64,000 nucleotides of DNA from NCBI GenBank assembly GCA_910577395.1, contig CAJTLG010000008.1, forward strand, positions 47,056 through 111,055, written 5' to 3'. The stretch's first letter is position 1; every line of letters begins with the position of its first letter. Below the pieces are notes generated by a model that saw nothing but the letters and a program-made list of their open reading frames with translations, did not search any database and had not been told where the DNA came from. Made by a program: the position numbers and the translations under genes. Shown here in pieces: positions 34,386-43,237 of this stretch. This stretch comes from an uncultured Vampirovibrio sp. (GTDB lineage: Bacteria > Cyanobacteriota > Vampirovibrionia > Gastranaerophilales > Gastranaerophilaceae).

Positions 34386-35060
34386 ATGAAAATATCAGGG
34401 ATTTCATACAATTCTGCTATTAGGTGCAATTTTGGTGCAGATTTACATATAAATGGTAAAAAGGCAAGTGTTACAGGTTTAAAAAAGCTGATAAAAGAAA
34501 ATGCTAAAGATGCATTTATAAATTCTGATGATATTTCGGATAAACGTGTAACTTATTATTCCCACGGCAAAAGAATTGCCAGTGAAACAGAATACGATAA
34601 AAGTGGCAAATGGTATAAACAAACATGGTATGATTACAATGACGGGAAACCAAATTGGGTTCGGTTTGCGGACGGGACATTAAATTTATCGAGAAACGGC
34701 GGTAAAGAGTGGAAAAAGATGCCGAAGGTGGAATTTAATAAAGAAACTGGCAATAAAACCTTAAGGCTGCATGCGGCATTACCCGATTATGATGATAAAA
34801 ACAGTGTGGGGGCATATTCACTTCAGATATTTGATAAGAATGGGGACAGGTTTATTAATAGCTGTGTTTACTTAACTGCAGATAAACAATATTGCTATTA
34901 TTTTGATAAAGGTTTGAAAGAATTGCAAAATGAACTTGAAAAGCTTAAAGTATTGCTTTTGGAAGATGATTATAAGGATAGTTTTGGTGCTTCACGCTTA
35001 TTTAATAAAAACCTTGAAGATGTTATAAAATTTTTATCAGGAATTAACAATAAAGCCTAA
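34386..35060 (+). CDS. Hypothetical protein with lineage-type N-terminus
   Basis: A 224-residue soluble protein. The N-terminus MKISGISYNSAIRCNFG fits the short polar stretch then N-F-G pattern of other small proteins in the window. A Tyr/Trp/Lys-rich middle (YYSHGKRIASETEYDKSG, about 56-73) resembles MORN-like or toxin-wrapper YD-type beta repeats, but only loosely. A helical C-terminus (about 175-220) follows. GAGGGG stands 6 bp before the ATG. It converges with a TPR gene and overlaps it by 4 bp. The function is unknown. Confidence 0.75.
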   Translation: MKISGISYNSAIRCNFGADLHINGKKASVTGLKKLIKENAKDAFINSDDISDKRVTYYSHGKRIASETEYDKSGKWYKQTWYDYNDGKPNWVRFADGTLNLSRNGGKEWKKMPKVEFNKETGNKTLRLHAALPDYDDKNSVGAYSLQIFDKNGDRFINSCVYLTADKQYCYYFDKGLKELQNELEKLKVLLLEDDYKDSFGASRLFNKNLEDVIKFLSGINNKA

Positions 35061-35668
35061 TGCAAAGACTTAGCGAACTTTTTAACATCATTTGTTATTA
35101 TTAAATCAGGATTTTTATTTGCAAAATCTTCCAAAAGTGTTGCAGCGGGGGCGGTTTTACCCTGATTTACAAAAATTATCGCAACAACAATGGCATTAAA
35201 CGGATTGACGGAAAGGTTTTTTAATAAAAATTCTTTTTTTTGGTTTGCAATACCAAGTAAATTGTACGCTTCAACCAGATTTTTATAATATTCAAATTTC
35301 ATACAATCCTGGGTAATAGCTTGTTCAAAGCAGGTTTTTGCCATTTCACTAAAATCAGCGTCTGCACGGGTCAGGTTTTTTGACCTTTGTATTTCACCAA
35401 ATACCAGATAAACTTTTCCGAGGTTATTGTAATATACTGCGGTGGATTGGGTATTAGGGTTTATTGCAATTGCAATTTTAAATTCTTTAAGGGCTGCAAA
35501 ATAATCCTGCTCTTTAAAATAGTTTATTCCGCGTTTATTATGAATGGCGGCGTTTTTTTGCGCATCAACGGGGCTTACGATTGAAACTTCCGTTAATTCT
35601 GCACTAGCAGGCAGTATTGCAGGCAATAAAAAAAATATAAATAAACCGAATAGAATAAATCTGTGCAT
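35057..35668 (-). CDS. Exported TPR-repeat protein
   Basis: A 203-residue protein with an N-terminal signal segment (FILFGLFIFFLLPAILPASA, about 4-23) and about three TPR units from residue 40 to 170 (KRGINYFKEQDYFAALKEFK, YYNNLGKVYLVFG, YYKNLVEAYNLLG). The third helix pair ends in AATLLEDFANKN. A likely periplasmic scaffold. Its start lies 3 bp after the stop of the metallo-hydrolase gene with no ribosome-binding site, suggesting coupling. Confidence 0.8.
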   Translation of the reverse strand: MHRFILFGLFIFFLLPAILPASAELTEVSIVSPVDAQKNAAIHNKRGINYFKEQDYFAALKEFKIAIAINPNTQSTAVYYNNLGKVYLVFGEIQRSKNLTRADADFSEMAKTCFEQAITQDCMKFEYYKNLVEAYNLLGIANQKKEFLLKNLSVNPFNAIVVAIIFVNQGKTAPAATLLEDFANKNPDLIITNDVKKFAKSLH

Positions 35669-35671
35669 ATA

Positions 35672-36598
35672 TTATATTATAATTTCCAGATTTTCTTTGG
35701 CAAATTCTGCAAAATCCGCATGTTGGGTAAACTCTTTTTCAAGCATATCAAGAATACCGTCATCATAATTCGGGTCATAGTGGAAGAAATAAAGTTTTTT
35801 TGCTTTTGCAAATTTTGCGGTTTCAATCGCCATATTAAATGTGGAATGCCCGTATCCTTGTTTTGGAAGGATTGGTGAAATGTAATCCTGATGCGTGTAT
35901 TGGGCATCATGGATTAAAATATCTGCCGTATGTGCAAATTCTATAAATTTTTTGTCACATCCTATATAGCTTTCCTTATCGGTAGCGTAGACAATTGTTT
36001 TTCCTTTGTATTGAATTTTTATACTCAAAGAGCCGTTTTTAGGGTGTGCGGTGGTTTTATGTGCAGTGATTACTACATTATCAGGGTGTTCTTCAGGGTT
36101 GATTGTATTTTGTATAACCAGCTCTTTTGTGCCGTCAGGTTTGATTACAAGGGCATGTTTTAGTGCAAAATCGTATATATTAATATTAGATGGGATTTCA
36201 TCCAAAGAAACCGGAAAAACTTTGTCAAATAATATTTTAGAAAGAGTTTCCTTTAGCGGTTTATTTGTGCAGGAAAGGCCGTAGATATCAAAATTCGTTG
36301 TTTTAATAAACAATGGTGAGAAAAACTGTAAGCCCTGAATATGGTCCTGGTGTATGTGACTTAAAAGTAATGTGGCATTAACAGGCTTTCTTGATTGGGT
36401 ATCTGTGCCTGATAGAATATGTTCTTTTTGTAAATCGCGCCCAAGGTCAATAATGCCTGTTCCTGAATCAAGAATGATAAGGTTATTTCCTGCCCAAACC
36501 TCAACACAGCTAGTGTTTCCGCCATATTTCAGGTGGCTTTGTTTTGGTGTCGGGTGAGAACCGCGCACCCCTCTGAATTTTATTTTAATTTCGTGCAT
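35672..36598 (-). CDS. MBL-fold metallo-hydrolase (COG1235-like)
   Basis: A 308-residue metallo-beta-lactamase-fold enzyme. It opens with FRGVRGSHPTP and YGGNTSCVEVW (about 8-35) and has the metal motif LLLSHIHQDHIQGL (about 82-95), with H-x-H-x-D-H. Later ligands are near AHTADILIHDAQYT (about 230-243) and GHSTFNMAIETA. This GVRGS...YGGNT class includes phosphodiesterases and RNase Z-like proteins; the substrate is unknown. The start overlaps the upstream phosphoesterase gene by 14 bp. Confidence 0.85.
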   Translation of the reverse strand: MHEIKIKFRGVRGSHPTPKQSHLKYGGNTSCVEVWAGNNLIILDSGTGIIDLGRDLQKEHILSGTDTQSRKPVNATLLLSHIHQDHIQGLQFFSPLFIKTTNFDIYGLSCTNKPLKETLSKILFDKVFPVSLDEIPSNINIYDFALKHALVIKPDGTKELVIQNTINPEEHPDNVVITAHKTTAHPKNGSLSIKIQYKGKTIVYATDKESYIGCDKKFIEFAHTADILIHDAQYTHQDYISPILPKQGYGHSTFNMAIETAKFAKAKKLYFFHYDPNYDDGILDMLEKEFTQHADFAEFAKENLEIII

Positions 36599-37769
36599 CT
36601 TCCGGTGTTTGCTCCTTGGGGGCTTGTTTTTGTAATTGTTTTATTTTGCGCTGTTCAGCACGTGCTTGTGCTTTTTCCTGCTTCTCAAGCTCTTTTTTGG
36701 CTTGCTTTATTTCCTTTTGCATCTGTTTGTCTTCTTTTGTGAGCTTTTGTTTTGGTTCCTTGATGTCATTATCGTTATTTATTGATTTTCTGATTGTAAT
36801 TTCAACATCGTGGTCATTTGGCAGACCCTTTAGGGTAGCGGATGCTATAGCGCCTATTTTACTTCTTTTTTGTACTTCATACAGGCTTGTTTCAAAATAT
36901 TTAAATTTAAATATAGTCCTGTCATTGTAATTTGTAATGCTGATATATCTGAAAGCGTTCGGGTATGTAACAAGGGAAGGGGTTGAAACGTGAATAATGT
37001 TTCCTTGTTTTGTAATTTTTGCCGCGTGGTAATGGCCTGAAAAGATTGCTATGGGTGTTTTTTTGTATTGTTTTATTATATCCATATAGGTATCAGAGTT
37101 TGTGATTTTATGATGCTCTGATTTAAAGGGCTCAACCACGGGGTGGTGTTGGAATATAAGGATTACTTTATCTTTGTGGCTTTCAATTTCTTCCTTTAAA
37201 AATTCCGCCATTTCATCCTTTAAAATGCCGTTAGCAGTGATAGCATCATCAACCGTGGTATCAAGCACAATTACACGATAATCGCGCCTTGGGGAAAAGG
37301 CATAATAGCTTTTATTAAAGATATAAAAAGGATTACATTTCCTTATGATTTCAAGTGCCTCATCTTTTGATATGTATTTTTTAACATTATCAGGCGCATC
37401 ATCAGGGATTAGTGCAATTTGCCTCATATCATGGTTGCCAAATGTTGTAAGGCTTGGATATTTTAGTTTTGTAAGCAGTACAAAGAAATCTCTGTAAGAT
37501 TCTTTATCCGGTTCATTTACCATATCACCTGTAAACATTACAAAATCAACAGGTTTAAGGTTATTTACCTGTTCTATGGCATCCTTTAATAATTCTTTAG
37601 AGGATGAAAGAGCTTTGTAATTTGTATCTTCCCTGTTTGATATATGGGTATCAGATATTTGTACAAAGTTTAATTCTATATCTTTAAAAGAAAAATCCGC
37701 TTTGGCATTCAAGACCGGTGCAAATGCACAGGCAAATCCAAGCAATATTGTTAATATTATCTTTTTCAT
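36585..37769 (-). CDS. Exported calcineurin-like metallophosphoesterase
   Basis: A 394-residue protein with a signal peptide (about 1-24, KKIILTILLGFACAFAP...NAKA). The phosphoesterase domain (about 30-290) has the five metal motifs: V-Q-I-S-D-T-H-I, M-F-T-G-D-M-V, F-G-N-H-D, Q-H-H-P-V and SGHYHAAKI. A long charged tail (about 335-394, rich in Lys, Glu and Gln) is probably coiled coil. AAAGGTA precedes ATG 37769. It may hydrolyse phosphate esters or nucleotides in the periplasm. It heads the unit continuing into the MBL and TPR genes. Confidence 0.87.
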   Translation of the reverse strand: MKKIILTILLGFACAFAPVLNAKADFSFKDIELNFVQISDTHISNREDTNYKALSSSKELLKDAIEQVNNLKPVDFVMFTGDMVNEPDKESYRDFFVLLTKLKYPSLTTFGNHDMRQIALIPDDAPDNVKKYISKDEALEIIRKCNPFYIFNKSYYAFSPRRDYRVIVLDTTVDDAITANGILKDEMAEFLKEEIESHKDKVILIFQHHPVVEPFKSEHHKITNSDTYMDIIKQYKKTPIAIFSGHYHAAKITKQGNIIHVSTPSLVTYPNAFRYISITNYNDRTIFKFKYFETSLYEVQKRSKIGAIASATLKGLPNDHDVEITIRKSINNDNDIKEPKQKLTKEDKQMQKEIKQAKKELEKQEKAQARAEQRKIKQLQKQAPKEQTPEDARN

Positions 37770-37787
37770 ACGTACCTTTGTGGTTTT

Positions 37788-39677
37788 TTATGCTATTTTT
37801 TCCAGTTTTGAAATTAATTCACTGTTATTTGCTGCAAAATCAGCCCCGCGTGCCTTTATAGCGTAAATTAATGCAAGCGGAAGATTTAGAGCATCACCTG
37901 AAGAGAGATTTTTTTCATAAAGTTCTTCGAAATTACCCGGTAATCTTAAGGTCCAATTTGGGTCACCCGATGTTCCGGGGCGGTTATACACTTCGTTAAT
38001 TCCGAAGAAATCAGTAAAGAAAATTTGAACATTTTCATTTTTTGCTGCAAATATTTCAACAAGTTTTGAAAAAGCAAGAAATTTATCGTCTGTGTATAAT
38101 TTTTCCTTTATTTCATCATAATTTGGAACACCTTTGTATAAATCTTCCATTAAATTATCAACATGGGGTGTAAGCTCCGGTTTTCCTATCATGGATTGGG
38201 CCCACATTCTGATTGGCTCGTTATCGTGGGTGCCCACCATTGCCCAGGAGTTTTCAGTTATATTACAGCATCTGTATGCATGGTCTTTTTCTTCAGCCAC
38301 TACAAACTGTACCAGTTTCATTCCTGCAAGTGCGTATTTTTCCATAACCTTTACAACAGGATATGTAAGGGTGCCAAGGTCTTCTGCTACAATTGCATTT
38401 TTATCAAGACCGGCCTCTATTGCAGCTGCGATAACAATTTTTTCAATTGTTCTGCCGTATTTTTCAATCTGCCAATCGTCAAGCTTTTTAATCCATTTTT
38501 CTTTATCCGGTTCAACTTCAGGGTTTGTATCATCCTCACGCGCGATAGAGTATTTTTTTAATTCGGGGTGGAAGGGGGAAGAATACAATCTGCCGGCACC
38601 TTCTTCTATTTTTGGAAGAGCGCCTTTTTTGTATACCCAAGGGTCAATAAGACCTACAGTATGGTCAATTCTGACACCGCCGGGGTTTTCTTTAAACATT
38701 TTTAAATATAATTTGTATAAAAGTTCGCCGGCCTCTCCAAGGGAGCCGTCTTCATTAAACATTTTTTCAGGGTCAACTACGCTAAAGCCCCATGCTTGTC
38801 CGTCTTTAGAAAAATAATCAGGAGGACAGCCAAGACACCAGCCGTCTAAGAACAGTGCTTTGTATGCCCAGTTATCCCTGTCAGAGAATGCAACCTGCCT
38901 GTCCGCTATCATTTTAAGATTATGTGAGGCTGCGTATTTTCTTGTTTTTTCACTTTGAATGGCTGTTAAAAACTGTGCAAGCTTGTATTTTGCAATTACA
39001 TCAGCGTATTTTTCCGATATTTCTGCTATACGGGCATCAGCTTTGTTTCTGTCCCAAGTAGAGAATATATCGCGGTCAAGTTCGTTATTCCATTGCGGCC
39101 AGTAATCGGAATTATTTTCTAAAGAAAATGCCTCATACAGTGCATCCTTATCAAGCCAGTATGCATTTTCTTCTTTAAATTTTTCAAAATCCTCTTTTAA
39201 TTTTGTGCTTGCGTTTATTTTAAAGTTTTCATAAACTTCATTCATAACAATATCAAGGGTTTCTATTGAATAAACGTATGCAGCCTTGTTTTCATATAGG
39301 TTAGGGTTTTCGTGTACAATTTTTTCCAGTGTTACAGCTGAAAGAAGATTATCATATTCATTGGTTGCAAGGGAAGGAAGGTCTAAAAACAGGGGATTTT
39401 GGGAAAAGACTGTACCTGTATATGGGCTTGAATCGCTTGTTTTTGTTTTACCGTTAGGGCCAAGCTGAATAGCATTAAACATATCGCCTGCAAAATTCAT
39501 TAAAGCTTTTGCGCCGTTAGAATTATATGTTCCAAACCCTGTATTTTCGCCTTTTAAAGAAGGAAAACTTACCCCATGAAGAATAAGAGCCATGTTTTTT
39601 TTGTTTAAAGCGCTTAAGGCCTCTTTTATTATTTGTTTATATTCGCTGTTGATTTTTGTATTTTCCGTCATTTGCAT
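37788..39677 (-). CDS. malQ: 4-alpha-glucanotransferase (GH77, amylomaltase)
   Basis: A 629-residue enzyme that moves alpha-1,4-glucan segments between chains. WCLGCPPDYFSKDGQAWG (substrate loop), NPGGVRIDHTVGL (about 336-348, nucleophile Asp), IVAEDLGTLTYPV (general acid Glu) and MVGTHDNEPI (transition-state Asp) are all in order. An N-terminal extension makes it longer than the ~500-residue core. GAGGAGG precedes ATG 39677; a second ATG two codons in is possible. With glgA it points to glycogen or maltodextrin turnover. It sits 34 bp after the sigma factor gene. Confidence 0.94.
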   Translation of the reverse strand: MQMTENTKINSEYKQIIKEALSALNKKNMALILHGVSFPSLKGENTGFGTYNSNGAKALMNFAGDMFNAIQLGPNGKTKTSDSSPYTGTVFSQNPLFLDLPSLATNEYDNLLSAVTLEKIVHENPNLYENKAAYVYSIETLDIVMNEVYENFKINASTKLKEDFEKFKEENAYWLDKDALYEAFSLENNSDYWPQWNNELDRDIFSTWDRNKADARIAEISEKYADVIAKYKLAQFLTAIQSEKTRKYAASHNLKMIADRQVAFSDRDNWAYKALFLDGWCLGCPPDYFSKDGQAWGFSVVDPEKMFNEDGSLGEAGELLYKLYLKMFKENPGGVRIDHTVGLIDPWVYKKGALPKIEEGAGRLYSSPFHPELKKYSIAREDDTNPEVEPDKEKWIKKLDDWQIEKYGRTIEKIVIAAAIEAGLDKNAIVAEDLGTLTYPVVKVMEKYALAGMKLVQFVVAEEKDHAYRCCNITENSWAMVGTHDNEPIRMWAQSMIGKPELTPHVDNLMEDLYKGVPNYDEIKEKLYTDDKFLAFSKLVEIFAAKNENVQIFFTDFFGINEVYNRPGTSGDPNWTLRLPGNFEELYEKNLSSGDALNLPLALIYAIKARGADFAANNSELISKLEKIA

Positions 39678-39711
39678 CTAAAGACTTCCTCCTCGATAAA
39701 AATATTTTTAA

Positions 39712-40389
39712 CTAATAACTTGTTAAGCCCCGTTTTTGCAGATATTCTCTGACATCGTTCAGGGCGGATTGGACAATTCTTGTAATTCTGGAGCTTGAAA
39801 GGCCTACCATTTGTGCTATCTGTTTTACCTGCATATTTCTGTAAAATCTGTATTCAACAATGGTTCTGTCTTTTTGTGGAAGGGTTGCAATAGCCTCTCT
39901 TATAACGCGGCCAAGCTCTGTTATTTCAACCTTTTCATCCGGGGTGGCAGATGTGTCTTTTATAAAATCAAACGGCGAATCTGTATCGGATGATGCTGAT
40001 GCTATAGAATCAATTGAAAGAATGGTTTCATAGATTGCCTCCCTTACTTTTGTGGGGGAAACATCCAGGCTTGAAACACCGTCAGATGTTGTTTCTTCTT
40101 CATCTTCGGTTTCTTTTTTATGTTTCAGCGTATACCATTTATAGCGGTTTCTAAGCTCGTTTCTGATTGCCCACCTTACAGCGGTTGCAATATAGGATGA
40201 ATTATATTTTTCAAGCTGTTCATCGCTTTTATTTTTTATAAGGGCTTGGATTGCAATAATACCTATAGATACAAGCTCTTCGCATTCTACCATGTGCGGA
40301 GGAATGCGCCTGTATTCAACCCTTGCTACTTTTTGAATTATATCGATATAGTCTTTTAATTTATTTGATTGCAATTTTAGCGCCGTCAT
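39712..40389 (-). CDS. Sigma-70 family factor, FliA/SigF-like (flagellar or alternative)
   Basis: A 225-residue sigma factor. Region 2 (about 20-90) has ECEELVSIGIIAIQALI and SSYIATAVRWAIRNELRNRYKW for -10 recognition and DNA melting. An acidic linker (KKETEDEEETTSD) and a reduced region 3 follow, then region 4 (about 165-220) with LPQKDRTIVEYRFYRNM and the HTH VKQIAQMVGLSSSRITRIV. The ELG...LPxKxR style is FliA-like. flhB lies 35 bp upstream in the same direction, which supports a flagellar or type III-export link; a general stress role remains possible. Confidence 0.82.
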   Translation of the reverse strand: MTALKLQSNKLKDYIDIIQKVARVEYRRIPPHMVECEELVSIGIIAIQALIKNKSDEQLEKYNSSYIATAVRWAIRNELRNRYKWYTLKHKKETEDEEETTSDGVSSLDVSPTKVREAIYETILSIDSIASASSDTDSPFDFIKDTSATPDEKVEITELGRVIREAIATLPQKDRTIVEYRFYRNMQVKQIAQMVGLSSSRITRIVQSALNDVREYLQKRGLTSY

Positions 40390-40424
40390 AAGTTACAATT
40401 ACCTTAGATAATTTTACTATTTTT

Positions 40425-41579
40425 TTAAGGTTTTTGCAAATCGGACTTGTTTTCTGGAGCGTTTGGAGGATAGGTTGTATTTTGCGGGGGCTGCACTTTA
40501 TTTATATTTTTGTTTAAATCAGGTGTCTTTTTCTTTAAATTGTATACAAATATCAAAATTTCGGCCACAGCCTTGTATAAATCCGGAGGTACTTCCTGAT
40601 TGATTTCAACCATTCGAAATATAGCCCTTGCAACCGGCGGGTTTTCAATAACAGGGATATCGTGCGCTTTAGCTATTTCTTTTATTTTATTTGCAAAAAG
40701 CTCTGTACCTTTAGCCAGAAGTTTTGGTGATTCCATTGTTTCTGCATCATATTTTAGTGCGCATGCTATGTGGGTCGGGTTTGTAACGACAAAATCCGCT
40801 TCAGGCACCATATCCATCATAGATTTTTGTAAAAGCTGCTGCCTTTTTTGCCTTAGGGCAGCTTTCACGTGCGGGTCGCCTTCAGAGTTTTTGTATTCAT
40901 CCTTTACTTCTTTAAAGGACATTTTTTGGTCCTGCATAAATTTCCATTTGGTGACGCCATAATCTGCTGCTGCAATGATAAGAAAGGCAACACCTGCCTT
41001 TAAGACAAAATCTACAATTAATTTGCCGAATTCAATAAGTGTTGCAAACTGGTTATCAATAGCGGCAAGCATTAATATTTGCGGGAAATGTTCCATGTAT
41101 ACAAACCAGCCTATAAGTCCTAGTATTATTACTTTAGCAATGTTTTTAACAAGTTCAAACAGGGTTTTTGGACTTACAAGGTTTTTAAAATATTTTGTGG
41201 GGTTTAATTTTTCCGGCTTTGGAATAAGCGGAGTGATTGTAAACAAGGGGCCCACCTGGATTAAATCCCCCATGATACCCATAATGCCTGCAAGCATGAG
41301 GATAGGGAGAATTATTAAAAATGTGGGAATGAGAGTTGATGTTAAAATATACATATAGCCTATTTTTTCAAGGTGGGCGTTTGGGATTTGTTCATACAGT
41401 TTTGCATAAAGAAGTGAAATTTGTCCCCATACAAACGGCCCAAGAGCGTAAATAGCAGAAAACATAACAATAAGAGCAATGGCTGTTGAAAAATCTTTTG
41501 ATTTTACAACCTGACCTTCTTTTCTTGCCTTTTGAAGCTTCTGATGAGAGGCCTCAAACTGTTTATCTTCATCTCCCAT
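40425..41579 (-). CDS. flhB: Flagellar export gate protein FlhB (FlhB/YscU/EscU family)
   Basis: A 384-residue membrane protein. A charged N-terminus (QFEASHQKLQKARKEGQVVKSKD) precedes four transmembrane helices (about 28-50, 78-105, 145-165, 185-210). The cytoplasmic domain has the autocleavage motif N-P-T-H (267-270) and the conserved ENPPVARAIF. It switches export specificity after rod/hook or needle completion. FlhB versus injectisome YscU cannot be told from one gene, but the neighbouring FliA-like sigma factor favours flagella. A Pro/Asn-rich tail (about 350-384) is longer than usual. GT10 lies 8 bp upstream. Confidence 0.9.
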   Translation of the reverse strand: MGDEDKQFEASHQKLQKARKEGQVVKSKDFSTAIALIVMFSAIYALGPFVWGQISLLYAKLYEQIPNAHLEKIGYMYILTSTLIPTFLIILPILMLAGIMGIMGDLIQVGPLFTITPLIPKPEKLNPTKYFKNLVSPKTLFELVKNIAKVIILGLIGWFVYMEHFPQILMLAAIDNQFATLIEFGKLIVDFVLKAGVAFLIIAAADYGVTKWKFMQDQKMSFKEVKDEYKNSEGDPHVKAALRQKRQQLLQKSMMDMVPEADFVVTNPTHIACALKYDAETMESPKLLAKGTELFANKIKEIAKAHDIPVIENPPVARAIFRMVEINQEVPPDLYKAVAEILIFVYNLKKKTPDLNKNINKVQPPQNTTYPPNAPENKSDLQKP

Positions 41580-41587
41580 ATTTTATA

Positions 41588-42583
41588 TTATATCCTGCTT
41601 ATTTTGCTTTTGATTTTAGATTTTATTTTTGACAGGTGAGGGTGGCGCATTTGGTGCCGTTTTGGTATAAAAATATCTTTCACTGGTTTATTTTTGATAT
41701 CATATTCGCTTATTTTTTCAACTATGTTCATAAAAAGATTATATTTATTTAACACCATATTTTTTGCAGTCAGTATACTGTCTAAATTCTTTTCATATAG
41801 GTTATTTTCAATTGTGTATTTAATAATTCCTTTTGCCTTTTCAATATCTAAATCTTCGAGGTATACAAGGGAATTTTTCGGGAAATATTCAAAAATATTC
41901 GGTGCGCCAAAATATATCGGCATAGTGTTACATAAAAAGGCATCTGTTATTTTTTCTGAAAAATAGTGCGGTTCAGATGTATTTTCAATTGCAAGAGTGT
42001 ATTTTGAAGGGATTAAAACATCATCTTTTGAATTAAAATTGCATATTCCTCTGCCAAGTATTTGAAAATCAAGTTCAGTATCCTTAAACTCGTTTTTAAG
42101 AGCGTATAAAAATTCAAGTCTGTTTCTGTGCCCCGGCAGGCTTGTTTTAGAGCTTGTCATAGCGGAAAGCAGAGTAGTTTTTTCAGGTTTTACAAGGTTT
42201 TTGTAAAAATCATATGTACCGGGGCATTGCCAAAATATTGAAGGTTGGGTTCTTACAAGGTTTTTAAAACTGCAGGGGTATTTTTCTTTTTCTGTTGTAC
42301 GCCAACTTCCAAAAACCTTGTCAGCATATAAATATCCTTTTTGCCAGTGCCCAAAAAGTTTATAGTTTCCCGGTTCATGGTGAAAAATCCAAGTTTCTCT
42401 TGCCCGTATTTTAAGGGGTTTTGGGGTGTAATTTATAATTACGGCTAAATCTGCCTCTTCAACCTCTTCTGTAGTAAAGGTGATATTTCCGATATTTGCT
42501 TGTGCACTTGAAATTACCCCCGGTATTTGTTTTAGGGTGCCTTCATTGTTCCAGTTTTCAGGGTATACAAGCCTTACAAGCAT
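41588..42583 (-). CDS. GT10-family glycosyltransferase (alpha-1,3/1,4-fucosyltransferase-like)
   Basis: A 331-residue cytoplasmic or membrane-associated enzyme. The N-terminal acceptor domain has WIFHHEPGNY. The donor domain carries the GT10 signature SKYTLAIENTSEPHYFSEKI (about 192-211) with DAFLCNTMPIYFGAPNI (about 213-229). Such enzymes transfer fucose from GDP-fucose to surface glycans. The C-terminus is strongly basic with repeated K-S-K-I (about 318-329), a likely membrane-binding amphipathic stretch as in H. pylori FucT. AAGGAAT precedes the ATG. In a gut organism it could make host-like fucosylated antigens; that is inference. Confidence 0.85.
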   Translation of the reverse strand: MLVRLVYPENWNNEGTLKQIPGVISSAQANIGNITFTTEEVEEADLAVIINYTPKPLKIRARETWIFHHEPGNYKLFGHWQKGYLYADKVFGSWRTTEKEKYPCSFKNLVRTQPSIFWQCPGTYDFYKNLVKPEKTTLLSAMTSSKTSLPGHRNRLEFLYALKNEFKDTELDFQILGRGICNFNSKDDVLIPSKYTLAIENTSEPHYFSEKITDAFLCNTMPIYFGAPNIFEYFPKNSLVYLEDLDIEKAKGIIKYTIENNLYEKNLDSILTAKNMVLNKYNLFMNIVEKISEYDIKNKPVKDIFIPKRHQMRHPHLSKIKSKIKSKISRI

Positions 42584-42647
42584 GATTTATTCCTTTTATT
42601 CCGGTTTTATTTGTTGCAAGTCTTTAACTTTACTTTGACTTATACGT

Positions 42648-43163
42648 TTAGTATTTTGCCATGGTTACAATTTTAACGTCTTTTGGGAGCTTTTCCCTGC
42701 CGTTTAAGGCACAAAGCTCAATCACAAAGCCTATTCCTGCAAGTTCCCCGACTTGTTTAATTAATTTTGCGGCAGCTGCGGCAGTTCCGCCGGTGGCAAG
42801 GAGGTCGTCAATCAATAATACCCTTTTACCTTTTTCGATTGCATCTTTATGGATTTCAATTTTATCTTTGCCGTATTCAAGCTCGTATTCCATAGAAATT
42901 GTTTCGGCAGGGAGTTTGCCTGGTTTTCTTATCGGGATAAAGCCGCAGCCTAATGAATATGCAACAGGCATGCCGAATATAAAGCCTCTTGATTCAATAC
43001 CTGCAACGTAATCAATTTTTTCATCCTTAAACTCATCCACAATATAATCAATGATTTTTTTCATTGTGGCAGGGTCTTTTACTGCGGTTGTAATATCTCT
43101 GAAAATAATTCCCTTTTGTGGGAAATCGGGGATATCACGTATCATCTTTTTAATGTCTTCCAC
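42648..43163 (-). CDS. apt: Adenine phosphoribosyltransferase
   Basis: A 171-residue enzyme salvaging adenine to AMP with PRPP. It starts IRDIPDFPQKGIIFRDIT; GIESRGFIFG and RKPGKLPAETISMEYELEYG are substrate loops; VLLIDDLLATGGTAAAAAKL (about 119-138) is the PRPP-binding motif. Initiation is at GTG 43163 with GGGAGC about 8 bp upstream. It is divergent from prfB across a 74-bp gap that holds both promoters. Confidence 0.96.
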   Translation of the reverse strand: MEDIKKMIRDIPDFPQKGIIFRDITTAVKDPATMKKIIDYIVDEFKDEKIDYVAGIESRGFIFGMPVAYSLGCGFIPIRKPGKLPAETISMEYELEYGKDKIEIHKDAIEKGKRVLLIDDLLATGGTAAAAAKLIKQVGELAGIGFVIELCALNGREKLPKDVKIVTMAKY

Positions 43164-43237
43164 TTATTTTGCTCCCTAAAATTTTCTTAAAACCTAAATA
43201 ATTCTAACAAAAATATTTTTTATAGTAAAATTTTTCT

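Noticed and set aside
35672..36598. MBL protein as an anti-Pycsar (Apyc1-like) or other defence-related phosphodiesterase.
   Set aside because: The fold and HxHxDH motif are shared by many housekeeping hydrolases, and there is no phage or defence context.
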